NCBI GenBank assembly: GCA_041688215.1
Contig: JBDNIO010000141.1
Location: forward strand, 1 to 15,386
DNA: 15,386 bases
Direction: 5' to 3'
DNA from: JBDNIO01 sp041688215
Lineage (GTDB): Bacteria; Pseudomonadota; Gammaproteobacteria; Nevskiales; Salinisphaeraceae
Shown: positions 15,207 to 15,386 of the stretch, piece by piece
Numbering within the stretch: position 1 is the first letter of the stretch
Layout: every line of letters begins with the position of its first letter
Made by a program: the position numbers and the translations under genes
Notes under the pieces: generated by a model
What the model saw: the letters and a program-made list of their open reading frames with translations, nothing else
Told to the model about the DNA's origin: nothing
Database searches by the model: none

Positions 15207-15386
15207 CTAACCCCGACGGCCCTCGACATACGCCTGGGTACGGGGGTCTTGCGGTCGTTCAAAAATGTCCCGCGTTCGGCCAAACTCCACCAGCCGGCCG
15301 ATACCGTCGTCGGCCCAGAAGAAGCCGGTGTAGTCGGCGATTCTATGCGCCTGGGCCAGATTGTGCGTAACGATGAGTACAGTATA
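15207..15386 (-). CDS. pstB: PstB-type phosphate ABC transporter ATPase, C-terminal part
   Basis: The last 59 residues of an ABC ATPase run in from the right edge and stop at 15207-15209. The H-loop THN occurs in TVLIVTHNLAQAHRIADYTG. It is followed by FFWADDG, GRLVEFGRTRDIFERP and the ending DPRTQAYVEGRRG, all close to the conserved C-terminus of PstB, which ends DPRTExYVxGxFG. PstB powers uptake of inorganic phosphate through PstCA, which would be expected upstream, beyond the window. The Walker A, Q-loop and signature motifs are out of view, so activity cannot be judged. The next gene downstream on the same strand is an ArsR-type regulator rather than the usual phoU, which is unusual for a pst cluster. 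Confidence 0.88.
   Translation of the reverse strand, partial: YTVLIVTHNLAQAHRIADYTGFFWADDGIGRLVEFGRTRDIFERPQDPRTQAYVEGRRG

Noticed and set aside
1..15386. CRISPR arrays, tRNA or rRNA genes, riboswitches
   Set aside because: No regularly spaced repeats, tRNA-like cloverleaf or rRNA segments were noticed in reading; nearly all of the window is protein-coding.

Overview
The window reads as accessory-to-core chromosome of a gammaproteobacterium, probably environmental. This is inferred from a tripartite RND efflux operon of Gram-negative type, an AddAB-like helicase-nuclease pair of the kind found in gamma- and betaproteobacteria, a cyclopropane fatty acid synthase and a PstB-type ATPase, all in moderately GC-rich DNA. 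No rRNA or tRNA marker is present, so the taxonomy is only an inference.

Left edge (1-457): the last 35 codons of an IS256-type (mutator) transposase end at 109. A probable inverted-repeat end follows, and then a 5'-truncated, degraded gene of the GFA/CENP-V zinc-binding family. This looks like an old insertion that beheaded the gene.

Efflux operon (486-6926, + strand): a good sigma70-type promoter (TTGCAT, 17 bp, TAAGAT) is followed at the predicted transcription start by an imperfect palindrome that fits a TetR operator. Then come tetR, a TolC-like outer-membrane channel, a periplasmic adaptor and an RND proton antiporter, packed with 2-3 nt gaps. Because the regulator is the first gene of the unit, the simplest model is autorepression of the whole pump, released by a ligand.

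DNA repair pair (7010-13137, + strand): an AddB-like nuclease lacking a recognisable Walker A motif, but with an iron-sulfur cysteine set and a PD-(D/E)XK site, overlaps by 4 nt an AddA-like UvrD helicase with a complete set of motifs and a second PD-(D/E)XK site. They should form a double-strand-break end-processing complex.

Right part (13139-15386): a small two-helix membrane protein of unknown function lies on the - strand, tail to tail with the helicase gene. It is divergent from a cyclopropane-fatty-acyl-phospholipid synthase (+). Facing the synthase on the - strand are a small ArsR-type regulator without the classical metal-binding cysteines and, upstream of it, the C-terminal end of a pstB-type phosphate transporter ATPase that runs off the window.

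I did not find a convincing wholly new system. The most useful leads are the predicted tetR operator, the helicase-dead AddB variant, the unknown two-helix protein and the pstB-arsR linkage.
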